DNA of 64,000 bases from Heyndrickxia ginsengihumi (GCF_011008565.1 NZ_JAAIWK010000017.1:21739-85738); one strand, 5' to 3'. Counted from the first letter of the stretch, positions 40,714 through 52,566 are shown. A program made the numbers and translations. Notes: a model not told the origin generated them from the sequence alone.

Positions 40714-43700
40714 TTACAATAGCTTACTAATGTGTTTCCATTCTTCTACATTAACCGTTTGTTCTAAAGCTTCGAACCAGCCCTCAAATTGTTCTGTGAT
40801 ATCCGCAATTATTTCAGCTATCATTCTTTCGTGCTCATCTTTTATCCAAGTTTGTAGCATACTTTCCAATTTCTCATCTTGAGACTGTAAGTAGATGTCT
40901 GCCTCTAATTCAAGCAATGATTGCAACTCTTCTTGCATTGCTTGCTTTTCATTTTTTTCAAAAAATGATTTCGCATTTTTAAAATGTTTAAACGTTTGTT
41001 CTAAAGGCTTATTGTTAATATGTTGAAATGCATTTGGAAATTCTGGTGTTTTTCTATTCTCCAGTTCAAAATCCGTCATACTTAATTCATTGTTTAATAT
41101 TTGTATTTCCTTTTCAAGCTGTGCAAACACTTGATGAAACATTTTTTTGGAATAAGCTTCAAGACGCAGTGTCGTCGCGCGAAATTCTTGTGCAAAATCA
41201 TACCCTACACTGTCAAGCAATTCTGCTAACGCATGTTTCAGCCCCTCACGATTATAGACAGTAGCAGGGTTAAACGCTTCTTTAAAAAAGTCAGGAAAGC
41301 GGTAAAAGACACGTTGCTTCACATAAAATAGCAATTCTTTTTTCTCTTGTTTGACATTCGTTATGATCTGGTCTGGTTTAGCATCAAGCAGTAACTGTTC
41401 AATCTGTTTTCTTGCAGTATGTAATTGCCGTTTACGTTCTGCTTTTTGTTCATTACTCTCACTCGCAGAAGAAATGATGGCATCTACCATTTGCTTTCCT
41501 CTCTCAAGCTCTTTTTCAGCAGATTGTAGTACCATTTTTAATAAATCATATTGTAAAAATTGCTCAAATGCTTTCTGAAAATGTGGCAGCTTTGATTGCT
41601 CTACTTCCCCATTTATCGCCAATAAGCTAGAAATGCCAAACAATCTTGGAAAACGAATGCCATATTGAGTAAGTTGGTCATTCACATAGTCCAATACTTC
41701 ATGTAATTCTTCCTCTGATTCTGCTAAATCAATCGCATTCACAATAAAAAACATTTTATCGAGTTCAAATGCATCTTTAACACGACCAAGTTGAATTAAA
41801 AACTCACGATCTGCTTTTGCAAATGCATGATTATAGTAAGTGACAAACAAAATCGCATCAGATTCTTTAATATATTCAAACGCTACTCCTGTATGGCGTG
41901 CATTGATCGAATCTGCTCCCGGTGTATCGACTAACGTAATGCCCATTCTTGTAAATGGAACATCATAGTACAAATCAATGGATTCAACAAAACACGATTG
42001 TTCCTCATTTGCGACAAAAGCTTGGAATTGTTGAATATTTGTTTCAAGCGTTTGTCCTAATTGCTCTTTGTACTGTTCGAAGCCTTTTGCAAATGCAAGT
42101 AAAAATGAAAGATGAATGTTCTCCCTTCCTTCACTTTTATTTAATCGTTTTAAAGTACGAATTTGTTCATTCGCTTCTATTAAAGATTGGCAATCCAAAT
42201 TGAACACTTTTAATGAATTTCTAACATCGTCTAACAATTGATCAGCCGTTTTTAAATGCACATTTGCTGTCCCATGTTTATGCTCTTCAGAAACAGGACA
42301 AATACGATTTATAGCCGCTGTCGTCGGATTCGGTGAAACAGGTAATACTTTTTCCCCTAACAATGCATTGGCAAAAGAAGATTTGCCCGCACTAAACGCA
42401 CCAAATAAAGCAATCGTATATTCTTGATTCTCCAACCGCTTTTTCTTATCTTGCAAATGTTGAATATATCGCGTAAAACTATGCTTATTTGCAAGTAATT
42501 CAATCGCTCGATCCATTTTTTCAATCAATGTTTCGGATTGGTGAACTGATTGAGTTTCGTCGATGTTAAATGGTTTGTTCTCTCTACTACTGCCAGTCTC
42601 TTTTTTTATAACATCAGGCTGAAGTGACTCATCATAAACACGCATTTGCTGCCGTTCGTTTTCCCATTCTTGACGAATTTCCGGCAATAATTGCTCAACA
42701 TGATCAAGTGGAACTTGCAGTAACTTAATGTTCTCTTCATATATACCCTTATAATATTGAATTGATCGGAACGCATCAGCCAATGTTGATATGTTAGCAA
42801 GCTCTGTTTCTATTTTACTTAATTGCGTGGCAATCTCTTTTCTGTACGCACCTAATACTTGTTCTTTCCATCCGTTACAAAGTTTTAATGCAATTTTCTT
42901 TATGCTAGCACTAACATCATCACAATAATGAAGAATATATTCCCCTGTTAAACGTGCACCTTTTTGTAGATTGGCTTCTAATAAATGTTCATCAAAAGTG
43001 ACTGTTAACGAACTAGCATCCTGTGCAAAAGTAGTCCCTTTTATATTCAATTCTTTCAACGCAGTTGCAGCAAGGGAACGAATATGCCACGTTAATTGAG
43101 ATTCAACGTCTTTTTGCAGCTTCTCAAAAAAGAGATGCAATCTTTTTTTTCGTTCCTCTTCAGTTTTTTTCTTCGTAAATAAAACGCCGACTTTAAAATC
43201 TTGTTGAGTCGTCTCAAGATAAGATTTTGCTAATTCTCTTGTTTCAAATGGCATTAAATATGCATTTTTTAATACTTTTTCAAGCTCTGTTTGAAAATAT
43301 CGCGCCCACGCATCTTCAATACTTAGCAATCGTTTACGCTCATTTTGCAAATCCTGTTCTTGTTGAAAACATGATGATGCATCAATCGTAGCCACTGCCA
43401 CATGTTCTAGCACTTGTTCGTATGGTGCAATTTGTTTATGTAGCATTTCATCTAACCATTTCATATGTTCATCTTCTAATATATGTAATGAGGATTCAAT
43501 TGAATGAGTGATTCTAATATCTTTCTCATCAACTGTTTGTTGAACAAATGCTTGCAGTTCTTTTATTTGATTATGCGAATTGTCCGGGTGCTTTAAACTT
43601 GTAAAAAAGATACCTTTTGGATGTACATCCCATGTTGCAAATGCTTGTTGCACAGACTTAGAAAATTCAGCAAATGATAGTTCCTCATCATGATGCTTAT

Positions 43701-44313
43701 CAATTTGATTAATGACAAGATATAATTCCATTCCATGGTTTAATAACTCTTTTGTGAATTGAAAATTCAATTCTGATTGGACATGGTTATAATCCATCAC
43801 ATAGAAAACCATATCAGCTAAATAAATTGCAGATTCTGTTGCAATTCTATGCGCATCGTCTGTAGAATCCACACCAGGAGTGTCCATGACAACTACACTA
43901 TCCGGCAGTATCGTGTTCGCCTTGCCAATTTCTACTTCTTTTACATTACCTTGTTTGCAGAATTCTTTAATTAAAGCGATGGAACGAAGTTGTGGAAAAT
44001 AAACAGGCTGTTCATCATCATAGTAAACGATCGCAAAATCTTCGTTTGCCCGATGGACTTTTACTAAGTTTGCACTTGTCGGTATTGGACTTGACGGAAG
44101 TACCTGTTCCCCTACTAAATGATTAATCATTGTAGATTTCCCCGCGGAAAAATGACCGCAGAAAGCAATATGGAATGCTTGCTGATCAAGTTTCTTTAAA
44201 AGATGTTTTGCCTTTTGCACTCTAGCATGATCACCATTATTTGAAACTCTCTTAATGAATGAGAGAATTTGTTCGACTATAACATGTTGTTCTTTTTGGA
44301 CGAGTTTAACCAT
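40714..44313 (-). CDS. dynA: Bacterial dynamin DynA (YpbR), two GTPase heads
   Basis: The 1199-residue product is a fusion of two dynamin-like proteins. Head 1 has the P-loop GHFSAGKST (about 58-66) and DTPGVDS. Head 2 has GAFSAGKSS (about 627-635) and DTPGADS. Each is followed by long helical stalk regions. DynA of B. subtilis tethers and fuses membranes and helps cells survive membrane damage and phage. The size matches the family, about 1190 residues. No partner gene is adjacent. Confidence 0.93.
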   Translation of the reverse strand: MVKLVQKEQHVIVEQILSFIKRVSNNGDHARVQKAKHLLKKLDQQAFHIAFCGHFSAGKSTMINHLVGEQVLPSSPIPTSANLVKVHRANEDFAIVYYDDEQPVYFPQLRSIALIKEFCKQGNVKEVEIGKANTILPDSVVVMDTPGVDSTDDAHRIATESAIYLADMVFYVMDYNHVQSELNFQFTKELLNHGMELYLVINQIDKHHDEELSFAEFSKSVQQAFATWDVHPKGIFFTSLKHPDNSHNQIKELQAFVQQTVDEKDIRITHSIESSLHILEDEHMKWLDEMLHKQIAPYEQVLEHVAVATIDASSCFQQEQDLQNERKRLLSIEDAWARYFQTELEKVLKNAYLMPFETRELAKSYLETTQQDFKVGVLFTKKKTEEERKKRLHLFFEKLQKDVESQLTWHIRSLAATALKELNIKGTTFAQDASSLTVTFDEHLLEANLQKGARLTGEYILHYCDDVSASIKKIALKLCNGWKEQVLGAYRKEIATQLSKIETELANISTLADAFRSIQYYKGIYEENIKLLQVPLDHVEQLLPEIRQEWENERQQMRVYDESLQPDVIKKETGSSRENKPFNIDETQSVHQSETLIEKMDRAIELLANKHSFTRYIQHLQDKKKRLENQEYTIALFGAFSAGKSSFANALLGEKVLPVSPNPTTAAINRICPVSEEHKHGTANVHLKTADQLLDDVRNSLKVFNLDCQSLIEANEQIRTLKRLNKSEGRENIHLSFLLAFAKGFEQYKEQLGQTLETNIQQFQAFVANEEQSCFVESIDLYYDVPFTRMGITLVDTPGADSINARHTGVAFEYIKESDAILFVTYYNHAFAKADREFLIQLGRVKDAFELDKMFFIVNAIDLAESEEELHEVLDYVNDQLTQYGIRFPRLFGISSLLAINGEVEQSKLPHFQKAFEQFLQYDLLKMVLQSAEKELERGKQMVDAIISSASESNEQKAERKRQLHTARKQIEQLLLDAKPDQIITNVKQEKKELLFYVKQRVFYRFPDFFKEAFNPATVYNREGLKHALAELLDSVGYDFAQEFRATTLRLEAYSKKMFHQVFAQLEKEIQILNNELSMTDFELENRKTPEFPNAFQHINNKPLEQTFKHFKNAKSFFEKNEKQAMQEELQSLLELEADIYLQSQDEKLESMLQTWIKDEHERMIAEIIADITEQFEGWFEALEQTVNVEEWKHISKLL

Positions 44314-44620
44314 TTCCTAACGACTCCCTAATGATGTAGTTATTTCTATTTTAACGAATTTTCAACCTTTTTCATACTATAAATAAAAATGAATTTTTCT
44401 TATCGCTATTTTCATAATCATCGTTGCTTTTAAAACAGAAAAGAAGTAAATATTTCCGTTCTCCAAATTTCATACTTCCCGTTTAAAAACTACAATCTTT
44501 TGAAATGACCCTTTCTAATTGAAAAATTGAAGAAATTGTAAGCTTGTAATGGCTCTAATACGTATAAAATGATTATTTTTTTCAAATCCTATAGATACAA
44601 AGATTTAGGAGGTGATCATG

Positions 44621-44827
44621 ATGGGATTGTTTAGTGCAATTTCTCAATGGAAAATCGACAAACAAGAAAAGCATGTGGAAAATATGAAAACACAGAATAA
44701 ATGTCCTGATTGCTATGGAAGAGGATTTATTATGCCAGTATGCTATGATTACGTATATCCATATGATTGTACCGGTTGTAACGGCAGTGGTTCGTATGAT
44801 GATTGGGTACAAAATCAACATATTTAA
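44621..44827 (+). CDS. Small zinc-ribbon protein with DnaJ-like CxxCxGxG motifs
   Basis: The 68-residue product starts at the second of two adjacent ATGs, eight bases after AGGAGG. Residues 30-60 hold CPDCYGRGF and CTGCNGSGS, two CxxCxGxG half-sites as in the DnaJ zinc finger. A fold that binds one zinc is likely. Conserved small proteins of this kind occur in bacilli but have no known function. The 307 bases upstream to dynA contain no gene. Confidence 0.65.
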   Translation: MGLFSAISQWKIDKQEKHVENMKTQNKCPDCYGRGFIMPVCYDYVYPYDCTGCNGSGSYDDWVQNQHI

Positions 44828-44936
44828 TGACTTGTAAAAAATGTATCTTTTCATCTACCGTGCCTAATAACCATTTCCTTTTTTATACAAAAATGATATC
44901 ATTTTAATATCATTTAATACTTAGGGGTGTGAAAAA

Positions 44937-45776
44937 ATGTTAGAGAAAAATGCTTGGTCTATAAATGGTTATTTAGGCATGCTAGTCGGTATTATTCTTT
45001 TGTTTTTAAGTGTAATTTGCTTTTTTAAAAGTTTGATATTTATTGGAATCATTCTTCTCCTCATTACAATCATTCTGTTCAGCGGATTCACAATTATTCA
45101 ACCTAATCAAGCCGTTGTTTTAACATTCTTTGGTAAATATATTGGAACCATCCGAAAAAACGGGTTATATATTACGATTCCTTTCACATTAAAAAATAAA
45201 GTTTCCCTTAGAGTCCGGAATTTTAATAGCACAACCTTAAAAGTCAATGATGTAGATGGCAATCCGATTGAAATTGCCGCTGTCATTGTTTTTCGAGTCA
45301 TTGATTCTGCTAAAGCAATGTTTAACGTTGAAAATTATGAAAGATTTGTAGAGATCCAGAGTGAAACCGCATTGCGCCATGTTGCAACGAAATATCCTTA
45401 TGACCACTTTGACGAATCAGCTATTTCATTACGTGGCAACGGAGATGAAGTTTCTAACAATTTAAAAGAAGAGTTACAGCCACGCTTGGACGTTGCCGGG
45501 GTTGAAATCATGGAGGCTAGATTAACCCATCTTGCCTATTCAACAGAAATTGCAGGCGCAATGTTACAACGTCAGCAGGCATCAGCCATTTTATCTGCTC
45601 GGAAAAAAATTGTTGAGGGTGCTGTTGGTATGGCACAAGCTGCAATTGAGCAACTTGAAAAAGATGGATTTGAGTTAGATGAAGAAAGAAAAATGGCCAT
45701 GATTAATAACTTATTAGTTTCAATTGTTTCGGACCGCTCGTCTCAACCCGTTATTAACACTGGCAGTCTTTATTAA
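44937..45776 (+). CDS. SPFH/band 7 membrane protein
   Basis: The 279-residue product has two N-terminal hydrophobic helices (about 13-30 and 33-53). The SPFH domain follows ([47 protein letters not shown]). The helical tail carries [25 protein letters not shown]. Such proteins scaffold membrane microdomains or regulate proteases. It is followed 15 bases later by a ribbon-helix-helix gene; the two are probably co-transcribed. Confidence 0.88.
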   Translation: MLEKNAWSINGYLGMLVGIILLFLSVICFFKSLIFIGIILLLITIILFSGFTIIQPNQAVVLTFFGKYIGTIRKNGLYITIPFTLKNKVSLRVRNFNSTTLKVNDVDGNPIEIAAVIVFRVIDSAKAMFNVENYERFVEIQSETALRHVATKYPYDHFDESAISLRGNGDEVSNNLKEELQPRLDVAGVEIMEARLTHLAYSTEIAGAMLQRQQASAILSARKKIVEGAVGMAQAAIEQLEKDGFELDEERKMAMINNLLVSIVSDRSSQPVINTGSLY

Positions 45777-45791
45777 TAGGAGTTCTTAACA

Positions 45792-45947
45792 ATGGCAAAG
45801 AAAAAAAATTACCCACTTCGACTTGACCCAGAACTTTATGAAATGATTGAGTCATGGGCAAAGGACGAATTCAGAAGTGTGAATGCCCATATTGAATTTC
45901 TATTGAGAGAAGCAGTTCGAAAAGCAGGTAGATTAAAAAATAAATAA
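45792..45947 (+). CDS. Arc-like ribbon-helix-helix protein
   Basis: The 51-residue product has AGGAG upstream. [20 protein letters not shown] then [20 protein letters not shown] is a complete ribbon-helix-helix fold (beta strand, helix A, NAHIEFLL helix B). It probably binds DNA as a dimer. Annotation pipelines often call such proteins HicB/Arc antitoxins, but no toxin gene is adjacent. The SPFH gene is its likely operon partner. Confidence 0.75.
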   Translation: MAKKKNYPLRLDPELYEMIESWAKDEFRSVNAHIEFLLREAVRKAGRLKNK

Positions 45948-45963
45948 TGCTTTATCATAATAT

Positions 45964-46107
45964 AAAGAGGCTGGACAAAAGTATATTAACTAAAGAAAAC
46001 TTGAATATTGCCCACCAACCCCGCAGGAGTCCACGTATATTTTCGGAGCAGATTTTGTGCAATATTCACCTTTAGCTAATCACTTTTGAGTTGTCCCAGC
46101 CTCTTTA
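45964..46107 (-). repeat. Dispersed Bacillaceae repeat, copy 1
   Basis: An imperfect palindrome about 144 bp long, with AAAGAGGCTGG...CCAGCCTCTTT ends. It contains the conserved core CTCCGAAAATATACGT-GGACTCCTGC and TTAGTTAATATACTTTTGTCC on the minus strand. The same core occurs in opposite orientation at 59032-59200. The ends form a stem with T-runs, so it may also terminate transcription. Confidence 0.65.
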
Positions 46108-46145
46108 TTATATATGCATTGTTTGCAAAACTGGACCGCAACAAA

Positions 46146-46298
46146 TCATGATGAATGTTTCGGTCTAGTTTGATCTTGATAACTTAATTGAATAATAATT
46201 TCTTTTTTCTGGTGATGTCCACATTTTTCACAGACATAATTGTGATCAGAAATCGTTCGGCAATATTCACAGTAAAATTTTTTCAATTTTCTACACAT
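46146..46298 (-). CDS. Small zinc-ribbon protein
   Basis: A 50-codon frame encodes MCRKLKKFYCEYCRTISDHN then YVCEKCGHHQKKEIIIQL, with two CxxC pairs forming a zinc ribbon. AAAGGGATG sits too close to the first ATG, so a TTG at residue 5 (LKKFYCEYC) may be the true start. It lies downstream of pbuX. Function unknown. Confidence 0.5.
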   Translation of the reverse strand: MCRKLKKFYCEYCRTISDHNYVCEKCGHHQKKEIIIQLSYQDQTRPKHSS

Positions 46299-46360
46299 CC
46301 CTTTAAAACCATTTACCATACATTATATGATCAAAGTGGATGTTTAGTGTTAAAAATTGA

Positions 46361-48483
<2,123 letters not shown>

Positions 48484-48507
48484 TGATGCTTGTTAAATTG
48501 TACAATC

Positions 48508-48535
48508 ATTATAGCATTCCCTACAAAAATTGAAA
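48508..48535 (-). promoter_or_regulatory. xpt-pbuX promoter
   Basis: On the minus strand TGC-TATAAT (extended -10 at 48508-48513) is preceded by TTTCAA (48530-48535) at 16 bases. The transcript would start about 20 bases before the aptamer. Confidence 0.65.
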
Positions 48536-48585
48536 AGTTCTAAAATAAAGATAGGAATATTCAAATAAATGAAAGGGTTTTGGTG

Positions 48586-48687
48586 ATGAAAGAATGCTTT
48601 CCGCAGAAAGCTTCACCTACAAATGAACGTTATGATTTTCGTATTACTGGACCAACTGGAAGAAGATTAGCATCAGTTTTTAATTAG
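48586..48687 (+). CDS. 33-residue ORF, doubtful
   Basis: ATG preceded by AAAGGG at a long distance encodes MKECFPQKASPTNERYDFRI then TGPTGRRLASVFN. It might be a fragment of a larger lost gene. Nothing else is recognised between 48536 and 48886. Confidence 0.2.
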   Translation: MKECFPQKASPTNERYDFRITGPTGRRLASVFN

Positions 48688-48886
48688 AGAGTCTTTAAAA
48701 AGCCGTTAAGCAGAGGGGAGCTCACCTATAGGATTGCGAATATTTCCTTTCGTAGGACATACCTATTTTTTTCAGTATAGGACGCGATCGATTTCTAACA
48801 TAGATAAATAACCAGAAACTTCGTTAATTTCCACAAGACCATCACTCTCTCATCATTCATAATGCTTTATGTGGAATTTCTTGCAA

Positions 48887-48924
48887 AAAAGTAGCGTTCA
48901 TTTAAACATTGAACGCTACTTTTC
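48887..48924. terminator. Bidirectional terminator
   Basis: AAAAGTAGCGTTCA and TGAACGCTACTTTT pair perfectly over 14 bp with a short loop. A-run and T-run flanks allow use in both directions. It closes the M32 carboxypeptidase remnant on the minus strand. Confidence 0.8.
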
Positions 48925-48938
48925 TGTGGCTGGCTTTT

Positions 48939-49523
48939 TTATGGTAATTGATATACTTCTGTAAATTTTTCAGTTAGATAATCGATTAAATATTGTGTAC
49001 TGAGTCCTTCATCTGTTACGTCATGTAATAGCTCAAGTGTTTTTTTCATTTTCCCATATTGATGAATATGTGTTGTTAACCACTCACGAATAGGATGCAA
49101 TTGTCCCGATTCGATTCTAATAACTCCTTTATATTTGGCAAATCTTTTAGCATCGCATTTCTAAATTGTGCGGCATGTATATAGCCAAGTGCATAAGAAA
49201 AATAGCCAAAATCTCTTCCAGACCAATGAACGTCCTGTAGAATTCCCTCTCCGTCATTTTGAGGCCGAATCCTTAAATATTCTTCATATTTGCGGCAAAT
49301 CTTTGACTTCGATCTCATTTTGAAAGAGTGCTTTTTCTATCTCATAACGAATAATGATAAGCATATCCGCCTCAATTCTAATATAAGACGGTTTCGACTC
49401 GTTTACCGCCCGATAAAAGTCTTCTATCGAAACGTTATTGAATTGAACTTTCGCATAATGATTTAATAATTGGTAGTTACCTTTTAGGAAAGCATAGTCT
49501 CTTCCTATCATATTTTCGGATAT
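48939..49523 (-). pseudogene. M32 carboxypeptidase (ypwA-like) remnant
   Basis: Three consecutive frames together reproduce the C-terminal third of a Taq-type M32 carboxypeptidase. 49284-49511 carries ENMIGRDYAF ... SIEDFYRAVNESKPSYIRIE ... KALFQNEIEVKDLPQ. About 49076-49318 carries KYEEYLRIRPQNDGEGILQD VHWSGRDFGYFSYALGYIHA. Then HPIREWLTTHIHQYG ... IDYLTEKF runs to the stop at 48939. At least two frameshifts are needed, and the catalytic HEXXH part (about 330 residues) is missing. The break lies exactly at the palindrome at 49524. Confidence 0.85.
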
Positions 49524-49565
49524 AGGTGCCTGACCCCTTTAGCCTACTAAAGGGGTCAGGCACCT
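49524..49565. repeat. Perfect 19-bp palindrome with GGGGTCAGGCACC arms
   Basis: Arms 49524-49542 and 49547-49565 are perfect reverse complements, with a four-base loop and a T-run to the right. GGTGCCTGACCCC is a motif met in many copies in Bacillaceae genomes. It sits at the junction between the M32 remnant and the ypsC stop, so it may have entered with, or caused, the truncation. Confidence 0.7.
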
Positions 49566-49568
49566 TTT

Positions 49569-50705
49569 TTATTTTCTTGGAGGCCGCGGACCCCAGAATT
49601 GGTATAAGTCAGTACGAATCGAACCATTAAATAGCTTTCTTTTCTTAGTCGCTTTTTTTCCATAAAGTTGCTCAAATTTTTCATATGAGGTCAATATATA
49701 GATGGACCAAGTATCTAATGTTTGAAAGGCTTTACCCATTTCACGATACATCTGTTCAACTTCTTCTCGGTCTCCTATACGCTCCCCATATGGAGGGTTA
49801 CCGAGCAACACACCGTATTCTTCCTTGGAAGTAAAGTCCGTTACTTGCATTTGTTTAAAGTTAACGATGTCTCCTAAACCTGCTTCGTTTGCATTTTGTT
49901 TCGAGATTTCTATCATTTTATGATCGATATCGGATCCTAGAATCTTTAATTTTTGATCATAATTTGCCATATCTTCTGCTTCGGTCCGAGCTTTCTCCCA
50001 AACAGATTGATCAATCCATGGCCATGTTTCACTTATGAACTCTCGATTAAAACCTGGAGCAATGTTTTGACCGATTAGTGCGGCTTCAATAGGAAGTGTT
50101 CCTGAACCACAAAATGGATCAACAAAAGGACGATCAGGATGCCAATTGGTTAAAGAGATCATTGCTGCCGCAAGTGTTTCTTTAATTGGAGCCGGACCTT
50201 GTGACACACGGTAGCCCCGTTTATGTAAACCAATACCGCTTGTATCAATTGTAAGCGTTGCAATATCTTTTAATAGAGCAACTTCAATTTTAAATAGTGG
50301 ACCATTTTCTGCAAACCATGAGATTTGTTTATATTGAGATTTTAAACGTTCAACGATCGCTTTCTTTACAATCGCTTGACAATCAGAAACACTAAATAAC
50401 TTAGATTTGACAGATTTTCCTTGGACAGGAAATTCAGCATCTGCCGGCAAAAAATACTCCCAATTCAATGCTTTTGTTTTTTCAAACAGTTCGTCAAATG
50501 TTTCTACCTTAAATTCCCCGACTTTTATTTTGACGCGATCTGCACAACGCAACCATAAATTACTTCGTGCAATAGCTATCTCGTCTCCTTCATATTCTAT
50601 TCTTCCATTTTCAACTTTACATTCATACCCTAAGTTTCTCACTTCTTTTGCAACTAATGCTTCGAGTCCCATCGCACTTGTTGCAATTAATTGATACATT
50701 GCCAT
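49569..50705 (-). CDS. ypsC: THUMP-domain rRNA methyltransferase (YpsC)
   Basis: The 378-residue product starts at MAMYQLIATSAMGLEALVAK after AGGTGAAAAT. Residues 45-155 are a THUMP RNA-binding domain. The Rossmann methyltransferase shows DPFCGSGTLPIEAALIG and the catalytic LGNPPYGERIG. The family methylates guanine N2 in 23S rRNA (RlmL N-half type). Upstream lies rnpB in the same direction; the gene ends at the palindrome. Confidence 0.9.
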   Translation of the reverse strand: MAMYQLIATSAMGLEALVAKEVRNLGYECKVENGRIEYEGDEIAIARSNLWLRCADRVKIKVGEFKVETFDELFEKTKALNWEYFLPADAEFPVQGKSVKSKLFSVSDCQAIVKKAIVERLKSQYKQISWFAENGPLFKIEVALLKDIATLTIDTSGIGLHKRGYRVSQGPAPIKETLAAAMISLTNWHPDRPFVDPFCGSGTLPIEAALIGQNIAPGFNREFISETWPWIDQSVWEKARTEAEDMANYDQKLKILGSDIDHKMIEISKQNANEAGLGDIVNFKQMQVTDFTSKEEYGVLLGNPPYGERIGDREEVEQMYREMGKAFQTLDTWSIYILTSYEKFEQLYGKKATKKRKLFNGSIRTDLYQFWGPRPPRK

Positions 50706-50772
50706 ATTTTCACCTATCTTTTTTCTGTTAAAATCTTCTTTTTTAGTATATAGCTCATTTGCAATATAAGCA

Positions 50773-50802
50773 AAATGCCCTCCTGTAAATAGGAGGGCAT
50801 TT
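50773..50802 (-). terminator. Terminator after rnpB
   Basis: AAATGCCCTCCT and AGGAGGGCATTT pair perfectly across six bases, ending in TTTTG on the minus strand, about 20 bases after the RNase P RNA. Confidence 0.8.
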
Positions 50803-50819
50803 ATGACGATATTCAACCA

Positions 50820-51226
50820 AAATAACGTTCTATAAGCCATGTTCTGTACCTTTGTACTACAAACGATGTGGTTGCATCTCGTACGCGGGCGGTAATCATC
50901 TATCTACAAGTATACACTTGTCTCTTTCCTCGTTCATTTCCTCAGAAAGAATGCCTCTACCATAATTTGAGTTGCTCGCTTGTGGGGTTTACCTCGTTCC
51001 ACCTTTATGATTTCTCATAAAGCTCCGTCACTGTGGCACTTTCAAAGTACTCATACCATATCACAAAACAGTGACTTAGGTATTTTCCCTGCCGTCAGTT
51101 TGAATAATCAAACTGCCCTAGCTTATGTATTCGCTAGGCACAAACACTACGGGCATCTCAGCACCGTGCGAGCATGGACTTTCCTCAGCAACTAAAGTGT
51201 TGCCGCAATTACCCGAACGTTATTTC
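50820..51226 (-). ncRNA. rnpB: RNase P RNA, Bacillus class B
   Basis: The minus strand shows the conserved 5' part (AACGTTCGGGTAATTGC, then GAGGAAAGTCCATGCTCGCA and CGGTGCTGAGATGCCCGTAG) and the 3' part (GTACGAGATGCAACCAC, ACATGGCTTATAGAACGTTA). The outer strands AACGTTC and GAACGTT pair as helix P1. The length near 400 matches B-type RNA. It is the catalytic subunit that trims tRNA 5' ends. It lies between gpsB and ypsC, as in B. subtilis. Ends are given to within a few bases. Confidence 0.95.
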
Positions 51227-51327
51227 CAACGCTAATTAATTATATATAAGTTGTCCCGAACTTGCAAGTAGAAATATATTACGGATTATACAAACATCAC
51301 CAATTTAAATCATTGAGGGCAGTAAAA

Positions 51328-51633
51328 TTAATCGTTTAATTTACTACCAAACACATGCTTCTCTAAATTAGAGAGCCGTTTTAAGATATCGAAGTTCGTT
51401 GTACCAGTCATTTGTGTCTGAACAGGTTGACGTTTTCCAGCATCTTCTGCTTGTTTTCTAAGGCGCAAATTTTCTGCTTGTAGTTCCTCAATTGTTTGAT
51501 GAAATGTTTCATAATCTTTAATAATCAAGTCTAAAAACTTATCTACTTCTTCTTGTTTATAACCTCTAACTGCCGTTTTAAACTCTTTTTCCAAAATATC
51601 CTTTGCCGTTAATTTAATGTGATCAGCTAACAT
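51328..51633 (-). CDS. gpsB: Cell division adaptor GpsB
   Basis: The 101-residue product has a DivIVA-like N-domain ([20 protein letters not shown] then [15 protein letters not shown]) and a coiled coil. After a short linker comes the C-terminal trimerisation helix [20 protein letters not shown]. GpsB shuttles PBP1 between septum and side wall. Its client PBP1 (ponA) is encoded 10 kb away in this window. Confidence 0.96.
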   Translation of the reverse strand: MLADHIKLTAKDILEKEFKTAVRGYKQEEVDKFLDLIIKDYETFHQTIEELQAENLRLRKQAEDAGKRQPVQTQMTGTTNFDILKRLSNLEKHVFGSKLND

Positions 51634-51719
51634 TTTCGCACCACCTTAACATTCACCAACATAATATATTTATTTTTTCAAAAACCATTTTGTTTGTCAA
51701 TTTTTATTTCAATTAATGT

Positions 51720-52271
51720 TTAAAAATTCATTTGTTCTTCTTCTATTATTACTTGTAAATCATAAAAGTCAATACATCTTATTTCATATCCATGCTGTTC
51801 TTGATACTTTTTTGCGGCCTCCAGCAGAAATCTCGGCGAACCTTCCTTCTCTTCATCATAAACAATAAGCAAACAATCACTTTTATGTAAAAAAATTCGA
51901 TTTTTATTTCTAAATTGCAGCGGGCTTGTGTACGGTTGGTTAGATATAGATGCAACAAAGTCTGCTTGAGATACAATCATTTCATAATACTCTTTCTGCT
52001 CTTCCTTCCATTTCTCTTCTTGATTTAGAAACGGCGTTAAAATTGCTAGTTTAAGCTCAGGAAATTGTTCTTGCAATTCAAAAACTACTTCTGCCCCCCA
52101 TAATTCTACACCTTGCTGAGCTGAAATTAACACCCAATCATATCCCTCATCAATTAAAACAAGCAACTGTTTTTTGATAGCAATTTTTACGTAGTCAATT
52201 GCAGGATGGGAAATTTGGAAAATACCTAATTCAAATGGCTTATAACCCGTGAGTGCAATAACTTTCCCCAA
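51720..52271 (-). CDS. ypsA: YpsA, DUF1273 (SLOG-like) protein
   Basis: The 183-residue product opens [15 protein letters not shown], with [20 protein letters not shown] and [13 protein letters not shown] as the Rossmann-like SLOG nucleotide-ligand motifs. In B. subtilis YpsA affects cell division and oxidative stress; the neighbour gpsB fits that link. The size matches the family. Confidence 0.93.
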   Translation of the reverse strand: MGKVIALTGYKPFELGIFQISHPAIDYVKIAIKKQLLVLIDEGYDWVLISAQQGVELWGAEVVFELQEQFPELKLAILTPFLNQEEKWKEEQKEYYEMIVSQADFVASISNQPYTSPLQFRNKNRIFLHKSDCLLIVYDEEKEGSPRFLLEAAKKYQEQHGYEIRCIDFYDLQVIIEEEQMNF

Positions 52272-52317
52272 ATCATTACCTCCATAATGTATGATGTTTC
52301 AAATAGATTTATGTATG

Positions 52318-52349
52318 ACAATAGCAAGGATATCAATCCTTGCTATTGT
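52318..52349. terminator. Stem-loop between ypsA and decayed cotD
   Basis: ACAATAGCAAGGAT and ATCCTTGCTATTGT pair perfectly over 14 bp with a four-base loop. It lies at the 3' side of the cotD remnant and was probably its terminator, though the T-run is poor. Confidence 0.6.
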
Positions 52350-52394
52350 TCATATTACAACACTCTGTATTAATAGATCATCTTACATGCATGA

Positions 52395-52566
52395 TTAATT
52401 ACAGAGTTTGTAATAAAGATTATAATGTTGTCGCTGGAATATTTAAGGATTTACATGAGCTGTTATATCAGAATGTGGCACAACAAAATCCCCATGTATC
52501 GTTCATAAAGCATTTTGTTAGATGAAATTGCGGCAAAACGTGTAGCTGGCAGTGATGTCAACACAT
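52395..52566 (-). pseudogene. cotD: cotD remnant, spore coat protein D
   Basis: From the ATG at 52566 (AAAGGAG upstream) the frames give HHCQLHVLPQFHLTKCFMND, then after a frameshift VPHSDITAHVNP and IFQRQHYNLYYKLCN. In register these match the CotD pattern of a Cys/His start, VLP-x(2)-HPTKC, VPHIHPSHTTNVNH and FQH-x-HYFPHT. In-frame stops and at least one frameshift destroy the gene. The site, between yprB and ypsA, is where B. subtilis carries cotD. Confidence 0.7.

Noticed and set aside
52340..52525. 61-codon plus-strand frame
   Set aside because: Antisense to the cotD remnant; no ribosome binding site, and the minus strand explains the sequence better.
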